From Dulcicalothrix desertica PCC 7102 (GTDB lineage: Bacteria; Cyanobacteriota; Cyanobacteriia; Cyanobacteriales; Nostocaceae), in the NCBI RefSeq assembly GCF_003991905.1, contig NZ_RSCL01000016.1, forward strand, positions 186,001 through 250,000: a stretch of 64,000 nt of DNA, read 5' to 3'. Made by a program: the position numbers and the translations under genes. Below the pieces are notes generated by a model. It was not told where the DNA came from and ran no database searches. It saw only the letters and a program-made list of their open reading frames with translations. Positions 27,126 through 35,913 of this stretch are shown in pieces (position 1 is the first letter of the stretch; each line of letters begins with the position of its first letter).

Positions 27126-27327
27126 CAAGATGCCTTATTTTGTTACTGAGCGTGATTCCTTTTTTACCTGATTTAACTACGTGTTGAACTGTGAGAGCAG
27201 TATACGTATTACCTGTTTGCTTGATAATTAATCCTGAAACTGAGTTTGTAAAGTTTTGAGTATCAACTATTTGTACTGTAATCTCTCTGGCTATTTGTTC
27301 TATTTGCTCAACTGAAAGCGCACACAA
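27058..27327 (-). pseudogene. Trypsin-like protease remnant (N-terminal part only)
   Basis: The 89-codon frame starts like many cyanobacterial protease-TPR proteins (LSVEQIEQIAREITVQIV), then SVSGLIIKQTGNTYTALTVQHVVKSGKKG, which matches the region around the catalytic His. After GITLSNK the match is lost, and no Asp or Ser part follows. It probably derives from a gene of the same type as those at 23821-25327, and possibly belonged with the TPR gene at 27812-29512. Confidence 0.6.
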
Positions 27328-27811
27328 CTTGCAATTAAACTATGACTATTTGGGTGCCGATTAATACAGATGACATTATGTATCATTTCATATTTACAAT
27401 AGAAGTTATGTTCAGCCTTTGGTCGGTTCATAATTGATCCCCCCAACCCCCCTTAATAAGCTATCCATTACCCGGATCTTTCTCAACATTCATGAGAGTG
27501 TTCACTCACATCCCTCTAACCCTTATGGCGCCGTTTTTTATTCTCAATAAAAACCGTTTTTTAGCGATAAGATGAAAGCGAAATTGTCAAGTATGTTTGA
27601 CACCTCAGTCTTCAAGACGCTTTTATAATAAGGGTTTTAAGATTGTTAAGAAAGATGTGACTAATGCATAGCTTAATAAGGGGGGCTAAGAATTTACTTA
27701 TTTTCACCCTTAATAAAGAGGAGTTTAAATCCAGTTCCCCCCTTATTAAGGGGGGTTAGGGGGAATTAGCTATCGTCAAAACCTACGCAGTATTTGGTAT
27801 TAGTTTACAAT
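27328..27811. other. Intergenic region with CCCCCCTTATTAAGGGGGG repeats
   Basis: G/C-run elements occur at 27440-27461 (CCCCCCAACCCCCCTTAATAAG), 27671-27690 and 27737-27771 (CCCCCCTTATTAAGGGGGG then GTTAGGGGGAATT). The rest shows no gene. It separates the protease remnant from the TPR gene. Confidence 0.7.
27737..27771. repeat. CCCCCCTTATTAAGGGGGG element
   Basis: Perfect palindrome with a GTTAGGGGGAATT tail. Same family as 60452-60578 and the partial copies at 27440-27461 and 27671-27690. Confidence 0.8.
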
Positions 27812-29512
27812 CTATTTCTTCATATTAGTAGTTATAAACGTTTGAATTTCTGGTGATGTCAAAAGCGGCTTTGCATCATTAAGTATGATGTTTGACCATA
27901 GTCGCTCTTTCTTGAGATAATCTACATTTGCCAGACGAGGTTCTAAACGCAGTGCTTCTTTTGCCAGTTCCAAACTTTGTTGAGGTTTATCTTTATATAA
28001 TGCTACTGCCAATGCGAATAGAGACTCATCACTTTGTCTATTAATAGCAATAGCATCCTGCCAATGCTTGATTGCGGCTTGAGTATTACGCTGGTCGTAC
28101 TCAATGAATGCAAGATTGCTAATTACTATGGAGTTTTTTGGTTCTAATTCGATTGCTTTTTTATAGTTAGCTATTGAATCAGGTATTTTTCCTTGGGAGT
28201 AATACAAAACACCTAAACCGTTGTAGCCAGCAGCATTATTAGGATTAATGTTAATCGCTTGATTGTAATCAGAAATAGCTCCTTGATTGTCACCTAAGTC
28301 GTTACGGACTCCACCTCGACCAACATAAGCAAGCAAATAATTGGAATTAATCCTAATTGCTTCGTCAAAATCAGCAATAGCTCCTTGCTTATCTCCCAAG
28401 TCGCGACGAAGTAAACCTCTATCTACATAAATATCAGCATTATTTGGATTAATATGGATGGCTTTTGTGTAATCTCTAATTGCCCCTTGTTTGTCGCGTA
28501 AATTTGAGCGTGCCTTACCGCGATTAAATAAAGCTATGGCATTATTAGGATTACTCTTGATGTCTTGGGTGTAATAAGCAATAGCTTGATTATAGTCAGC
28601 GTCTGCTCTTTTGTCGTCTCCTAAATCTCTAAAAACATTGCCTCGGTCTAGGTAAACATTGGAATTAATCGGATTAATCTTGAGAGATTGAGTATAATCA
28701 TCAATTGCCCGCTTCTTATCCTCTAGATTTAAGTAGGCATTAACTCGGCGATAGAAAGCATCGGCATTGTTGGGACTATCCTTGATATCTTGGGTATAAT
28801 AAGCAATAGCTTGATTGTTATCAGCGTTAGCTTTTTGTTTATCTCCCAAATTTTTGTAAATATAACCTCGATTTAGATAAGCATTAGAATAAATTGGTTC
28901 TATTTTGATGGCTTGGGTGTAATCATCAATTGCTTGCTTATTATATCCTAAGTCTGAGTACACAATAGCGCGACTATAGTAAGCATCGGCATAATTTTGC
29001 TTAAACTTAATAGCTTGTGTGTAGTCATTTATTGCTTGTTTTTTATCCCCTAGGTCTGAGTATATACCACCGCGAGAATAATAGACATCGGCGTTATTTG
29101 GCTTGAGACTGATAGCTCTATTATAATCAATAATTGCTTGCTTTTGATTTCCTAAACGAGAATAAACATTGCCTCGTTTGTAGTAAGTATCTGCATCCTT
29201 TGGGTAACTATTAATATCTTGGGTGTAATAAACAAGTGCTTTATTATAATCATCATCTGCTCTTTGCCTATCTCCCAATTCTTTATAAGCGCTAGCTCTT
29301 ATAAAGTAAGTCCAGCCGGAATCCGGTTTAAGTTCAAGCGCTTTGGTATAATCGCTAATTGCCCCTTTATAATCGCCTAATCTGTAATAAGCAGTACCTC
29401 GATTAAAATAAGAAACTTCATAATCTGGTTCAATTATAATTGCTTGGTTAAAATCTTGAATTCCCTCAGTAGCTCTACTAATATAAATACCTATGACTGT
29501 AAGCTTTGACAA
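27812..29512 (-). CDS. TPR-repeat protein, probably missing its original 5' part
   Basis: About 14 consecutive 34-residue tetratricopeptide repeats make up almost all of the 566 residues (for example AISDYTKALELKPDSGWTYFIRASAYKELGD). Such proteins form helical scaffolds for partners. There is no ATG anywhere in the frame before the last residues. The only upstream start is a TTG at 29512, which overlaps the start of the opposite-strand FHA gene by 20 bases, and there is no signal peptide or protease domain as in many cyanobacterial relatives. The 5' end has probably been lost by rearrangement next to the FHA gene. Confidence 0.72.
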   Translation of the reverse strand: MSKLTVIGIYISRATEGIQDFNQAIIIEPDYEVSYFNRGTAYYRLGDYKGAISDYTKALELKPDSGWTYFIRASAYKELGDRQRADDDYNKALVYYTQDINSYPKDADTYYKRGNVYSRLGNQKQAIIDYNRAISLKPNNADVYYSRGGIYSDLGDKKQAINDYTQAIKFKQNYADAYYSRAIVYSDLGYNKQAIDDYTQAIKIEPIYSNAYLNRGYIYKNLGDKQKANADNNQAIAYYTQDIKDSPNNADAFYRRVNAYLNLEDKKRAIDDYTQSLKINPINSNVYLDRGNVFRDLGDDKRADADYNQAIAYYTQDIKSNPNNAIALFNRGKARSNLRDKQGAIRDYTKAIHINPNNADIYVDRGLLRRDLGDKQGAIADFDEAIRINSNYLLAYVGRGGVRNDLGDNQGAISDYNQAININPNNAAGYNGLGVLYYSQGKIPDSIANYKKAIELEPKNSIVISNLAFIEYDQRNTQAAIKHWQDAIAINRQSDESLFALAVALYKDKPQQSLELAKEALRLEPRLANVDYLKKERLWSNIILNDAKPLLTSPEIQTFITTNMKK

Positions 29513-30227
29513 ACCTACAGTTTTTGATTCACCAGCTTTTATTGAACTTGGTAATAAAGGTGAAATTTTACGCTTGTATCTTGAAAAAGACCAGCATAAA
29601 CTTGGAAGAGACCCAGAATGGGCAGATTTGAAAGTACCCGTTGATTGGGGTTTGGTATCACGTCGTCAAGCAATATTTGTACGTGAAGGTAATTTATATC
29701 GTATTTTTGATGGAGATGGTACTAAGAGTAGTACCCACGGCATTTTTGTAAATGGAACGCGCGTTTCGGCATCAAGTGGCTATCTTCTCACGAGTGGAGC
29801 GCAGTTAGAAATTGCTAAATCTAGCGACCACATTCTATTGACTTACTCAAACGCAGTAATATCGAAACCTCCTGAAAACATCGTTTTACCAAGCAACAGA
29901 CGTTTGGTGTTAAAAGGAATAAAAGAATTTCCGATTAAACTTGGACGCGCTCCTAATTCTGATGTTTACTCATCAATGCAACTTGACGCACCAACGGTTT
30001 CCCGTCTCCATGCAAAAATCTATACCAATGGAAACGGCGCCTATGGTTCTTTAGTAGATGTCAATACATTAATTCCTGCTAATACCCCAACCGAAATTAT
30101 TAAAACATCTTTTGTATATAGCGCCACTTGGAAAAACCTAGGCTTAAACTGGGGAGTTTTGATTATTCATATATCAGTTTGTATAGGTGTCTCATTGTGG
30201 CTGCAAAAACGTAAAGATATTGTTTAG
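29493..30227 (+). CDS. FHA-domain protein, internal-deletion derivative of an FHA-ABC transporter
   Basis: The 244 residues contain two FHA phosphothreonine-binding domains: residues 28-115 (KLGRDPEWADL, VSRRQAIF, THGIFVNG) and 137-184 (KLGRAPNSDVYSSM, VSRLHAKI). The second stops early, and from residue about 185 the sequence is LVDVNTLIPANTPTEIIKTS, then NLGLNWGVLIIHISVCIGVSLWLQKRKDIV, with one membrane helix. That tail resembles the extreme C-terminus of cyanobacterial FHA-FHA-ATPase-permease proteins. The ATPase and permease parts, several hundred residues, are absent while the frame is kept. A GGCGCC hexamer (30036-30041) sits at the apparent joint. Confidence 0.82.
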   Translation: MTVSFDKPTVFDSPAFIELGNKGEILRLYLEKDQHKLGRDPEWADLKVPVDWGLVSRRQAIFVREGNLYRIFDGDGTKSSTHGIFVNGTRVSASSGYLLTSGAQLEIAKSSDHILLTYSNAVISKPPENIVLPSNRRLVLKGIKEFPIKLGRAPNSDVYSSMQLDAPTVSRLHAKIYTNGNGAYGSLVDVNTLIPANTPTEIIKTSFVYSATWKNLGLNWGVLIIHISVCIGVSLWLQKRKDIV

Positions 30228-30772
30228 GCTTTGATATATGTGGCAGAAACATTGGATAGAAAATTAGTAATATCAGCTATGATTGGATGCTGCCGTACTT
30301 GGCTTAACTCCTCAGCGTTCATATTCTCAAATATTGTTTGGATGTATTGTGACTTATCACCTAAGAATCTAGACAAAAATCGCTTTGGATGACAGCAAGC
30401 AAACTCCCACTCCAAATCAGTAAAATGTTGTCCAATCAGTTTTTCAATCAAATCACGATTTTGTAATAAAACAACTTCAATTTCCGGAACAGCCATAATA
30501 ATTTTATATGGAACACCTGGAGAAGATTGACGCATTAAAAAATTTATATCATTAAATTTCTCTACGACTATATCTTTATCATCTGCACGCGTGTTTACTA
30601 TTAAAACTACAGGTATTCTATCAGACCCAAGAATTGTCGTCGCCATTGAATGAGCAGCATACTGACCCGAACCTGCGAAATGTTTTGTATTTTCAAGCAG
30701 TTTATTAGATAATATTTTTTTGATAATATCTAAATCGGAATTAAATTCTGTTATAATATAAGCCTGAATCAT
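30224..30772 (-). CDS. TOPRIM-like protein, second gene of a nuclease operon
   Basis: The 182-residue protein has no family name I can give with certainty. The pattern AYIITEFNSDLDIIKKIL near the start, GSGQYAAHSMATTIL, then VVLIVNTRADDKDIVVEKF and a late AVPEIEVVLLQNRDLIEKL resembles TOPRIM-type proteins, in which a Glu and a DxD motif bind metal. Here the expected DAD/DTD is NTRADD, so metal binding may be altered. The ATG overlaps the stop of the upstream Mrr-like nuclease gene (4-base ATGA), which implies translational coupling and a shared function. The FHA gene converges on its 3' end with a 4-base overlap. Confidence 0.7.
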   Translation of the reverse strand: MIQAYIITEFNSDLDIIKKILSNKLLENTKHFAGSGQYAAHSMATTILGSDRIPVVLIVNTRADDKDIVVEKFNDINFLMRQSSPGVPYKIIMAVPEIEVVLLQNRDLIEKLIGQHFTDLEWEFACCHPKRFLSRFLGDKSQYIQTIFENMNAEELSQVRQHPIIADITNFLSNVSATYIKA

Positions 30773-31317
30773 GGTAATCTCCTATTAATATAGTAATTTG
30801 GAACACCTTGTTCAACACAGTATCGATATTTTTTGAGAAGCGCTAGTCGCATAAATTGATTTTGCAAACAATAATATATTTCTCCCTGTTCCCACAGAAG
30901 AATAGTTTGAGGAGCTATATATTTGGCTAAAGTAGCAGCAGCATCTGTGAAACCATTACGACTAAAGACGCAACCAATCGCTGCTACGGGTCTGCGTAGC
31001 AATTGGTTTCTAAGTTTGGCAATTGGTTCAACATTCACTTTTGCACTTGTGTCTTTACATTCTACAAGACAGTTCAGACCATCAGAATAAATAGCTCCGT
31101 CAATTTGCTCAAGTTCCTCCTCCTCATCTATCCGCACACTATATGGATAGAGGACTTCGGCGCCTTCAAGTTGAAATGCTCTTATAATTAAATATTCTAG
31201 AGCTTTTCCTGCATCCCAATCAGGAGTATCTCCTGCCTGTATCTGAGACCAAAGTCTAATTAAATCGTCCAAATTATAAGTTTTTATCCTGGCTTCGTAT
31301 TCTGCACCAGTAGGCAT
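30769..31317 (-). CDS. Mrr-like PD-(D/E)XK endonuclease
   Basis: A 182-residue protein with the restriction-endonuclease fold pattern: Glu in ALEYLIIRAFQLEGAEVLYP (about 41), Asp in EQIDGAIYSDGLNCLVECKD (about 73), with Glu-x-Lys at 86-88. It continues with IGCVFSRNGFTDAAATLAKY, which corresponds to the Mrr-type helix after the core, and ILLWEQGEI. No specificity or methyltransferase gene is adjacent, so this is not a standard restriction system. It is coupled to the TOPRIM-like gene by a 4-base overlap. The ATG at 31317 fits, though no strong ribosome site is visible. Confidence 0.78.
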   Translation of the reverse strand: MPTGAEYEARIKTYNLDDLIRLWSQIQAGDTPDWDAGKALEYLIIRAFQLEGAEVLYPYSVRIDEEEELEQIDGAIYSDGLNCLVECKDTSAKVNVEPIAKLRNQLLRRPVAAIGCVFSRNGFTDAAATLAKYIAPQTILLWEQGEIYYCLQNQFMRLALLKKYRYCVEQGVPNYYINRRLP

Positions 31318-31488
31318 GTAATTATTATATCCTGTAACGAACTATATTAATACAAACTAAATATAACTCGTTGAGCTTATCATTTGTACTAGCGTCACTG
31401 AATATTAATAAAAACTTTGATTGAACTTTAAATTCTAAATATCTGTTGGTTTATTCTTGACCAGTTACTGAGGTTATAAACAAGAATG

Positions 31489-31836
31489 TTATTGCTGCAA
31501 GGCTTTTAACTCACCTAAATTTGTAATAATTCTAAATAGTCTGTCACTAAAATATACAACCTGATAATCAGGCGCCAGTTCTGTTTGCAGTTGCTTCCAT
31601 AAACTAATTCCTTCTTTTTCAAAAGCAACTTTAGCTTCTAAACTAGGAAAACCTGGAGAGTCAGTAGGGTCTTCCCAATTTAAGGTAGCATCATAAGCCT
31701 TTGCCCATTTATGTAAACGTTCAATTGTATTATTACTCAAAGGTAAACTTTCAGGCTCTATATCTCCCACTTCATCATCATCCCACCATAATGGATCACA
31801 TCCATAATCTGTCATTAGCTTAATTTTTCTAGGCAT
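31489..31836 (-). CDS. Conserved hypothetical protein, copy A of a tandem pair
   Basis: A 115-residue acidic protein (MPRKIKLMTDYGCDPLWW, DVGDIEPESLPLSNNTIERL) with a C-terminal part FEKEGISLWKQLQTELAPDY followed by VVYFSDRLFRII. I do not recognise a named family, although such proteins are known as uncharacterised in cyanobacteria and proteobacteria, perhaps as immunity-type proteins. The next 370 bases hold a second, frameshifted copy, so this is the intact member of a tandem duplication. Confidence 0.75.
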   Translation of the reverse strand: MPRKIKLMTDYGCDPLWWDDDEVGDIEPESLPLSNNTIERLHKWAKAYDATLNWEDPTDSPGFPSLEAKVAFEKEGISLWKQLQTELAPDYQVVYFSDRLFRIITNLGELKALQQ

Positions 31837-31935
31837 ATAAATCCAATCAAAAAAATTCTAGCATTTACCCTGTTATTGAGTGCCTACGTCCTACAGTTCC
31901 CCTTTGCTGCTAATAAATCAAGTTCAATGATTGGT

Positions 31936-32308
31936 TCAAACTATATAACTGAACGGAGCTATTATCGTAGAGCTTCGCGCTTCAGCTAAATTGGCTACAA
32001 CTTTATGTAATCTGTTACTAAAATATACAACTTCATAATCTGGCGCCAGTTCTTTTTGTAGCTGCTTCCATAAACTAATTCCTTCTTCTTCAAAAGCTGA
32101 AGAAGCTTCTAAACTAGGAAAATAGGATGCGGCTGGGTCATCTTGATTTAATGCGCGCATCGTAAATATCTGCCCATTTTTCCAAACGTTCGACAGTAGC
32201 ATTACTTAAGGGCAGGCTGCTTGGGTCAATGTCACCAGCCTGAGTAGAATTTGTCCACCAGAGTGGATAGCATCCATAATCAGCCATTAGCTTAATTTTT
32301 TTTGCCAT
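31936..32308 (-). pseudogene. Frameshifted paralogue of the 31489-31836 gene
   Basis: From an ATG at 32308 the frame reads MAKKIKLMADYGCYPLWW, then DIDPSSLPLSNATVERLEKW and ADIYDA, closely matching copy A. The match then switches to another frame (ALNQDDPAA, FPSLEA, EEEGISLWKQLQKELAPDYE, VVYFSNRLHKVVANL). The switch needs one extra base in the run GCGCGC at about 32153-32159. Without it the gene would be about 120 codons. Unless a sequencing error is present, the copy is broken. Confidence 0.8.
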
Positions 32309-32377
32309 AGCTACTTTACCGTATTACCTAAAGTTCTATTAAATCTGTATAGGTTGGCAACGCTTGACCGAAACCCA

Positions 32378-32500
32378 AGATATTGCTTGCTGATGTTGGG
32401 TTGCCGCGTCGCGTAACCCAACCTACAAATCTCTTTCCTAATATTGTCTCTGTAGAGACGCGATTAATCGCGTCTCTACTGTGTCTCTGTGGTAAAAAAT
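32378..32500. repeat. Cluster of dispersed repeats downstream of chlB
   Basis: It contains GTTGGGTTGCCGCGTCGCGTAACCCAACCTAC (32395-32426; related to 61174-61205), the palindrome at 32452-32479, and CTCTGTGTCTCTGTGGTAAAAA-type sequence (32478-32498) shared with 2275-2295. The 69-codon frame across it (32328-32537) is not coding. Confidence 0.7.
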
Positions 32501-32551
32501 ATCGGTTGGTTTGCGTCTCGCCTTTTGGACTGCACATCTGAGACAGATGTG

Positions 32552-34078
32552 CTACGCGCCTACTGCTTCTTTCGCTGCGTAAAGAACTTCTGCGCTAATG
32601 TTGCCAATACCGCGTTCGCGCGCAAATTTTTCTGTGTTACGCTTCACTTTACCGCGTACAAAACCTGGTATTTTGTTGAGTTCTGCTAAACCGTCTTTTG
32701 TCCAGTTTAAGTCAGATTCGGCGGAGATTCCTTTGGTAATAACTTCTTTAGTGTCGTGTCCACCAAATATTTCTAATAGGTGGTCTTCCATTCCCAAAGT
32801 AAAGGAGTTATATACTAAGTCGGCTACTTGGTTTGTTCCTTCGTAACCCATGAATGGTTTGTAACCTATTGGGAAATTCTGAATATGGATAGGCGCCGCT
32901 ATTACACCACAAGGAATATCTAACCGTTTACCAACGTGACGTTCCATTTGTGTGCCGAATATAGCTGAAGGTTCAACGCGCGCTATCGCATCTCCAATGG
33001 CGCCGTGGTCTTCGGTTATTATTACTTCATCACAATATTCACTAACTTGTTCACGGAACCAGTCAGCATCATATTTACAATAAGTACCTGCCCAAACAAC
33101 GTGAATTCCCATTTCGCGCGATAAAATCTTGGTCATTGCTGCTGCGTGGGTAGAGTCACCAAACACTACAGCTTTTTTACCAGTTAAGTTTTGGCAGTCG
33201 ATGGAACGCGAGAACCAAGCAGCTTGTGATACATACAATGTTTGATTATTAATAAACTCTTCATAATCAACATTGGCGCCACTCGCGTTGATAACTTGCT
33301 GAATTTTTCGGATACAACGCGCTGTTTCTACTACACCCATCGGCGTAATATCTACACATGGTGTTCCAAATTGTTCTTCGAGATACTTCGCTGTTGCTAA
33401 ACCGAGTTCGCGGTATGGACACAAATTAAACCATGCACGGGGTAAATTTTTTAACTCGTGAACTGAGGCGCCTTCTGGTATTACAGCATTAACTTCGATA
33501 CCTAAGTCAGCCATTAACCGCTTTAACTCGGTGCAGTCGTGCTGGTTATGAAACCCTAAAGTGGAAATACCAATGATGTTAACTGAGGGTTTTTCGGTTT
33601 TACCTTCTGGTAACTCACCTTTTTTACGTGCTTTTTCAATGTAAAACTGGACGATTTGTTGTAATGTTCGGTCTGCTGCTTGTAACTCGTTGACGCGGTA
33701 GTGGTTAACGTCCGCTAGCATCACGTCACCTTTGGCATCGAGTTGCGCGCGTTCTACAAAGTTTTGTAAATCTTCTTGCAAAATGCTCGATGTACAGGTA
33801 GGAGTCAAAATAATTAAGTCGGGGTGTTCTTCTTGGTCTTTACGGGTGATGTTATCTACCACCTTTTCTTGTGAACCCCGTGCTAATACATGACGGTCTA
33901 CAACACTCGCTGTAACTGGGGTAAAATTTCGCTCTCTCTCTAGCATCGAGCGCATTACGTTAAAATAATCATCCCCTAAAGGAGCGTGCATTATGGCATG
34001 AACGTTTTTAAAAGAACTGGCTATTCGTAGCGTACCAATATGAGCAGGGCCTGCGTACATCCAATAAGCCAACTTCAT
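32552..34078 (-). CDS. chlB: Light-independent protochlorophyllide reductase subunit B
   Basis: ChlB pairs with ChlN, and with ChlL as electron donor reduces ring D of protochlorophyllide in the dark, allowing chlorophyll synthesis without light. The 508 residues start [20 protein letters not shown] and contain the nitrogenase-like core: [45 protein letters not shown], and the C-terminal domain [20 protein letters not shown]. Length is typical. GGGAGA stands 7 bases before the ATG. chlL and chlN are not in the window. The upstream spacer contains a GGCAACGGAT element (34178-34265). Confidence 0.97.
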   Translation of the reverse strand: MKLAYWMYAGPAHIGTLRIASSFKNVHAIMHAPLGDDYFNVMRSMLERERNFTPVTASVVDRHVLARGSQEKVVDNITRKDQEEHPDLIILTPTCTSSILQEDLQNFVERAQLDAKGDVMLADVNHYRVNELQAADRTLQQIVQFYIEKARKKGELPEGKTEKPSVNIIGISTLGFHNQHDCTELKRLMADLGIEVNAVIPEGASVHELKNLPRAWFNLCPYRELGLATAKYLEEQFGTPCVDITPMGVVETARCIRKIQQVINASGANVDYEEFINNQTLYVSQAAWFSRSIDCQNLTGKKAVVFGDSTHAAAMTKILSREMGIHVVWAGTYCKYDADWFREQVSEYCDEVIITEDHGAIGDAIARVEPSAIFGTQMERHVGKRLDIPCGVIAAPIHIQNFPIGYKPFMGYEGTNQVADLVYNSFTLGMEDHLLEIFGGHDTKEVITKGISAESDLNWTKDGLAELNKIPGFVRGKVKRNTEKFARERGIGNISAEVLYAAKEAVGA

Positions 34079-34177
34079 ATATGTTCTCCCTTAGCATTTC
34101 TTTTTTATTAACGTTTTTGATTGTCGCAAAACTTTTGGCGCCTTTATGCCTTAGAGAAATGAAAGTTATTATTTGCT

Positions 34178-34265
34178 GGCAACAGATCATAAACGGATGT
34201 AACAGATGTAGCTCTAAGTTATAAACAAAATAAACCATCCGTTACATCCGCTCTTATCCGTTGCC
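34178..34265. repeat. Complete GGCAAC...GTTGCC inverted-repeat element
   Basis: The left end GGCAACAGATCATAAACGGATG and right end CATCCGCTCTTATCCGTTGCC are complementary over about 20 bases with some mismatches, around an AT-rich middle, for a total of 88 bases. It looks like a MITE-type element and lies within the chlB upstream region. Confidence 0.8.
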
Positions 34266-34344
34266 AGTAGTTGTCCGAAATGATTGTATAACTGCGTGTA
34301 GCTATTTTTAGAATTAACATACCTTATAAATACGTATATACATC

Positions 34345-35019
34345 ATGTTTCTCAATTCTAAAATTGCTATCGCTACATTGAGTCTACTAGCTATTACAAG
34401 CATTTCAGGGTTTGCGGCTAATGCAATACTGCCTCAAAAAAAACAGCCTGTGATTACTGCTCAAGCAAGTAAAGTAACAAAAAACACTATTATTCCTGGT
34501 AAGCAGGTAGGCGCCATTACTAGAAAAACGAAGCGTGCGGATTTGGTAAAGTTATTTGGCGCCTCTAAGCTAAAGGATGAGACAACAAGATTTTTTGGTG
34601 GGGAAGCAGAGTTTCCCGGTACGGTAATAAATTTGGGTAAAGATAGAGGGTTGACTGTTCTTTGGAAAGATAAAACCCGTACTCAAGTTAGAGGTGTCAT
34701 GGTATATGACTCACAGTGGAAGACTCCTGAAGGTATTGGAGTGGGAACTACTGTTAGTCAGTTGCAGCAAAAAATAGGTAAGTTTAAAATGAGTGGCTTG
34801 GGTTGGGATTATGGTGGTATTCCACAACTTCAGGGGACTAAAATAGCGAATTATCAGGCTAAACTTGTTTTGCGGATGAGTGTAGATGAAAAGCTTGCTC
34901 AGAAGTATGAGAAAGAGTCGCTAGCAATTTCAGGTGACGGTGTTACATTGTCTTCGAGTAATCCTAGTTTGAACCGTTTGGGTGTTAATGTTAGGCAAAT
35001 GATTGTGTTTTTTGATTAA
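34345..35019 (+). CDS. Secreted hypothetical protein
   Basis: A 224-residue protein with a signal peptide (FLNSKIAIATLSLLAITSIS, cleavage likely near FAANA or a little later). The mature part has no domain I recognise; it carries the motif ITRKTKRADLVKLFGASKLK and a glycine-rich beta segment (TPEGIGVGTTVSQLQQKIG) that repeats a similar fold theme. This pattern of a short helix then strand is seen in uncharacterised exported cyanobacterial proteins. It lies between chlB (divergent) and the M50 gene (convergent). Confidence 0.8.
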   Translation: MFLNSKIAIATLSLLAITSISGFAANAILPQKKQPVITAQASKVTKNTIIPGKQVGAITRKTKRADLVKLFGASKLKDETTRFFGGEAEFPGTVINLGKDRGLTVLWKDKTRTQVRGVMVYDSQWKTPEGIGVGTTVSQLQQKIGKFKMSGLGWDYGGIPQLQGTKIANYQAKLVLRMSVDEKLAQKYEKESLAISGDGVTLSSSNPSLNRLGVNVRQMIVFFD

Positions 35020-35024
35020 TTCGT

Positions 35025-35080
35025 AATAATCACTCGTACTAATCACTTTAGTGATTATGGTAATCACTGAAGTGATTATT
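35025..35080. repeat. AATCACT...AGTGATTA repeated hairpins
   Basis: TAATCACT and AGTGATTA units alternate (AATCACTTTAGTGATTATGG, then AATCACTGAAGTGATTATTA), forming two small hairpins between the convergent secreted-protein and M50 genes. It could act as a bidirectional terminator. Confidence 0.6.
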
Positions 35081-35097
35081 ACGACGGGGGTTGGGCA

Positions 35098-35841
35098 TCA
35101 TGTGCGGTAGGCTACGCGCAGGCTTTGTATCAAGATAATTAATGATGCAACTGCCATTCCGGCGCCCCAAACCCAGTATGGTAACAGTAATTGCTGTTGA
35201 ATTTGGGCGGTATCAGAAAGTCCTAATGGTCCTGCTGTATAACTAAATAAATAATCTAATTGGTGATAAGTACTTATGCAGGCTTGGACTCCTAGAAATT
35301 GCACGGCAAAACCTTGTACCCAACGACTAGCTTTGAGTCCAACCGCCAGAATTGTTACACCAAGTAAGGGTATTAATACAAATCCAAAGGGTGAACGAAC
35401 CCATATTAAGGTTGATATTAATAGACTTATTCCTAATATTTTTAAACTTAATGATGCTGTTTTAAAGCTGCGTGATGCGATAATTAAACCGGCGCCTGCT
35501 ATTGGTGGTCCCATTGGTCCTGCGGCAGCAACTAGTGCGCGACGTATAGGATCCCAAGATGAGGGAAATGAAAATGTAGCAACCCCAGAACCGTTAGAGA
35601 ATATTTGTAACTGCTCAAAATTTCCTCCCAGTAGCGCTGCTGTTAAACCATGCGCCATTTCGTGAAACCAAGTTGCCAAAATTGTAAACGGATAAAGAAT
35701 ATAGTCACCACCAGGAATTTGCCATAGCACCGCTGTTGCAATGGCTGCTGCTATCAACCATTTAAGCCCCATGCGGTTTATAACCGCTGGGGCCTCCTCT
35801 TTTGCGAGCAAAGGTTCGTTATATTTCCACTGTTCGCTCAT
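35098..35841 (-). CDS. M50 family membrane zinc metallopeptidase
   Basis: A 247-residue integral membrane protein with the zinc motif HEMAHG near residue 60 (ILATWFHEMAHGLTAALL) and about five transmembrane helices. The second conserved patch is AAAGPMGPPIAGAG near 111. M50B members of this size include putative site-2-type proteases and peptidases of unknown role. The start ATG at 35841 is followed by a hydrophilic leader before the first helix (WLIAAAIATAVLWQ). It is followed, on the same strand upstream, by two FHA genes. Confidence 0.87.
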   Translation of the reverse strand: MSEQWKYNEPLLAKEEAPAVINRMGLKWLIAAAIATAVLWQIPGGDYILYPFTILATWFHEMAHGLTAALLGGNFEQLQIFSNGSGVATFSFPSSWDPIRRALVAAAGPMGPPIAGAGLIIASRSFKTASLSLKILGISLLISTLIWVRSPFGFVLIPLLGVTILAVGLKASRWVQGFAVQFLGVQACISTYHQLDYLFSYTAGPLGLSDTAQIQQQLLLPYWVWGAGMAVASLIILIQSLRVAYRT

Positions 35842-35913
35842 ACTACATCCACTTATACACTTGACTCTATCGTAACTAGACTGAACTGGGTTTGTGGGAT
35901 GTTGCCCAAATAT

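Noticed and set aside
32328-32537. 69-codon minus-strand frame between chlB and the paralogue pair
   Set aside because: It reads through three known dispersed repeats and has no coding pattern.
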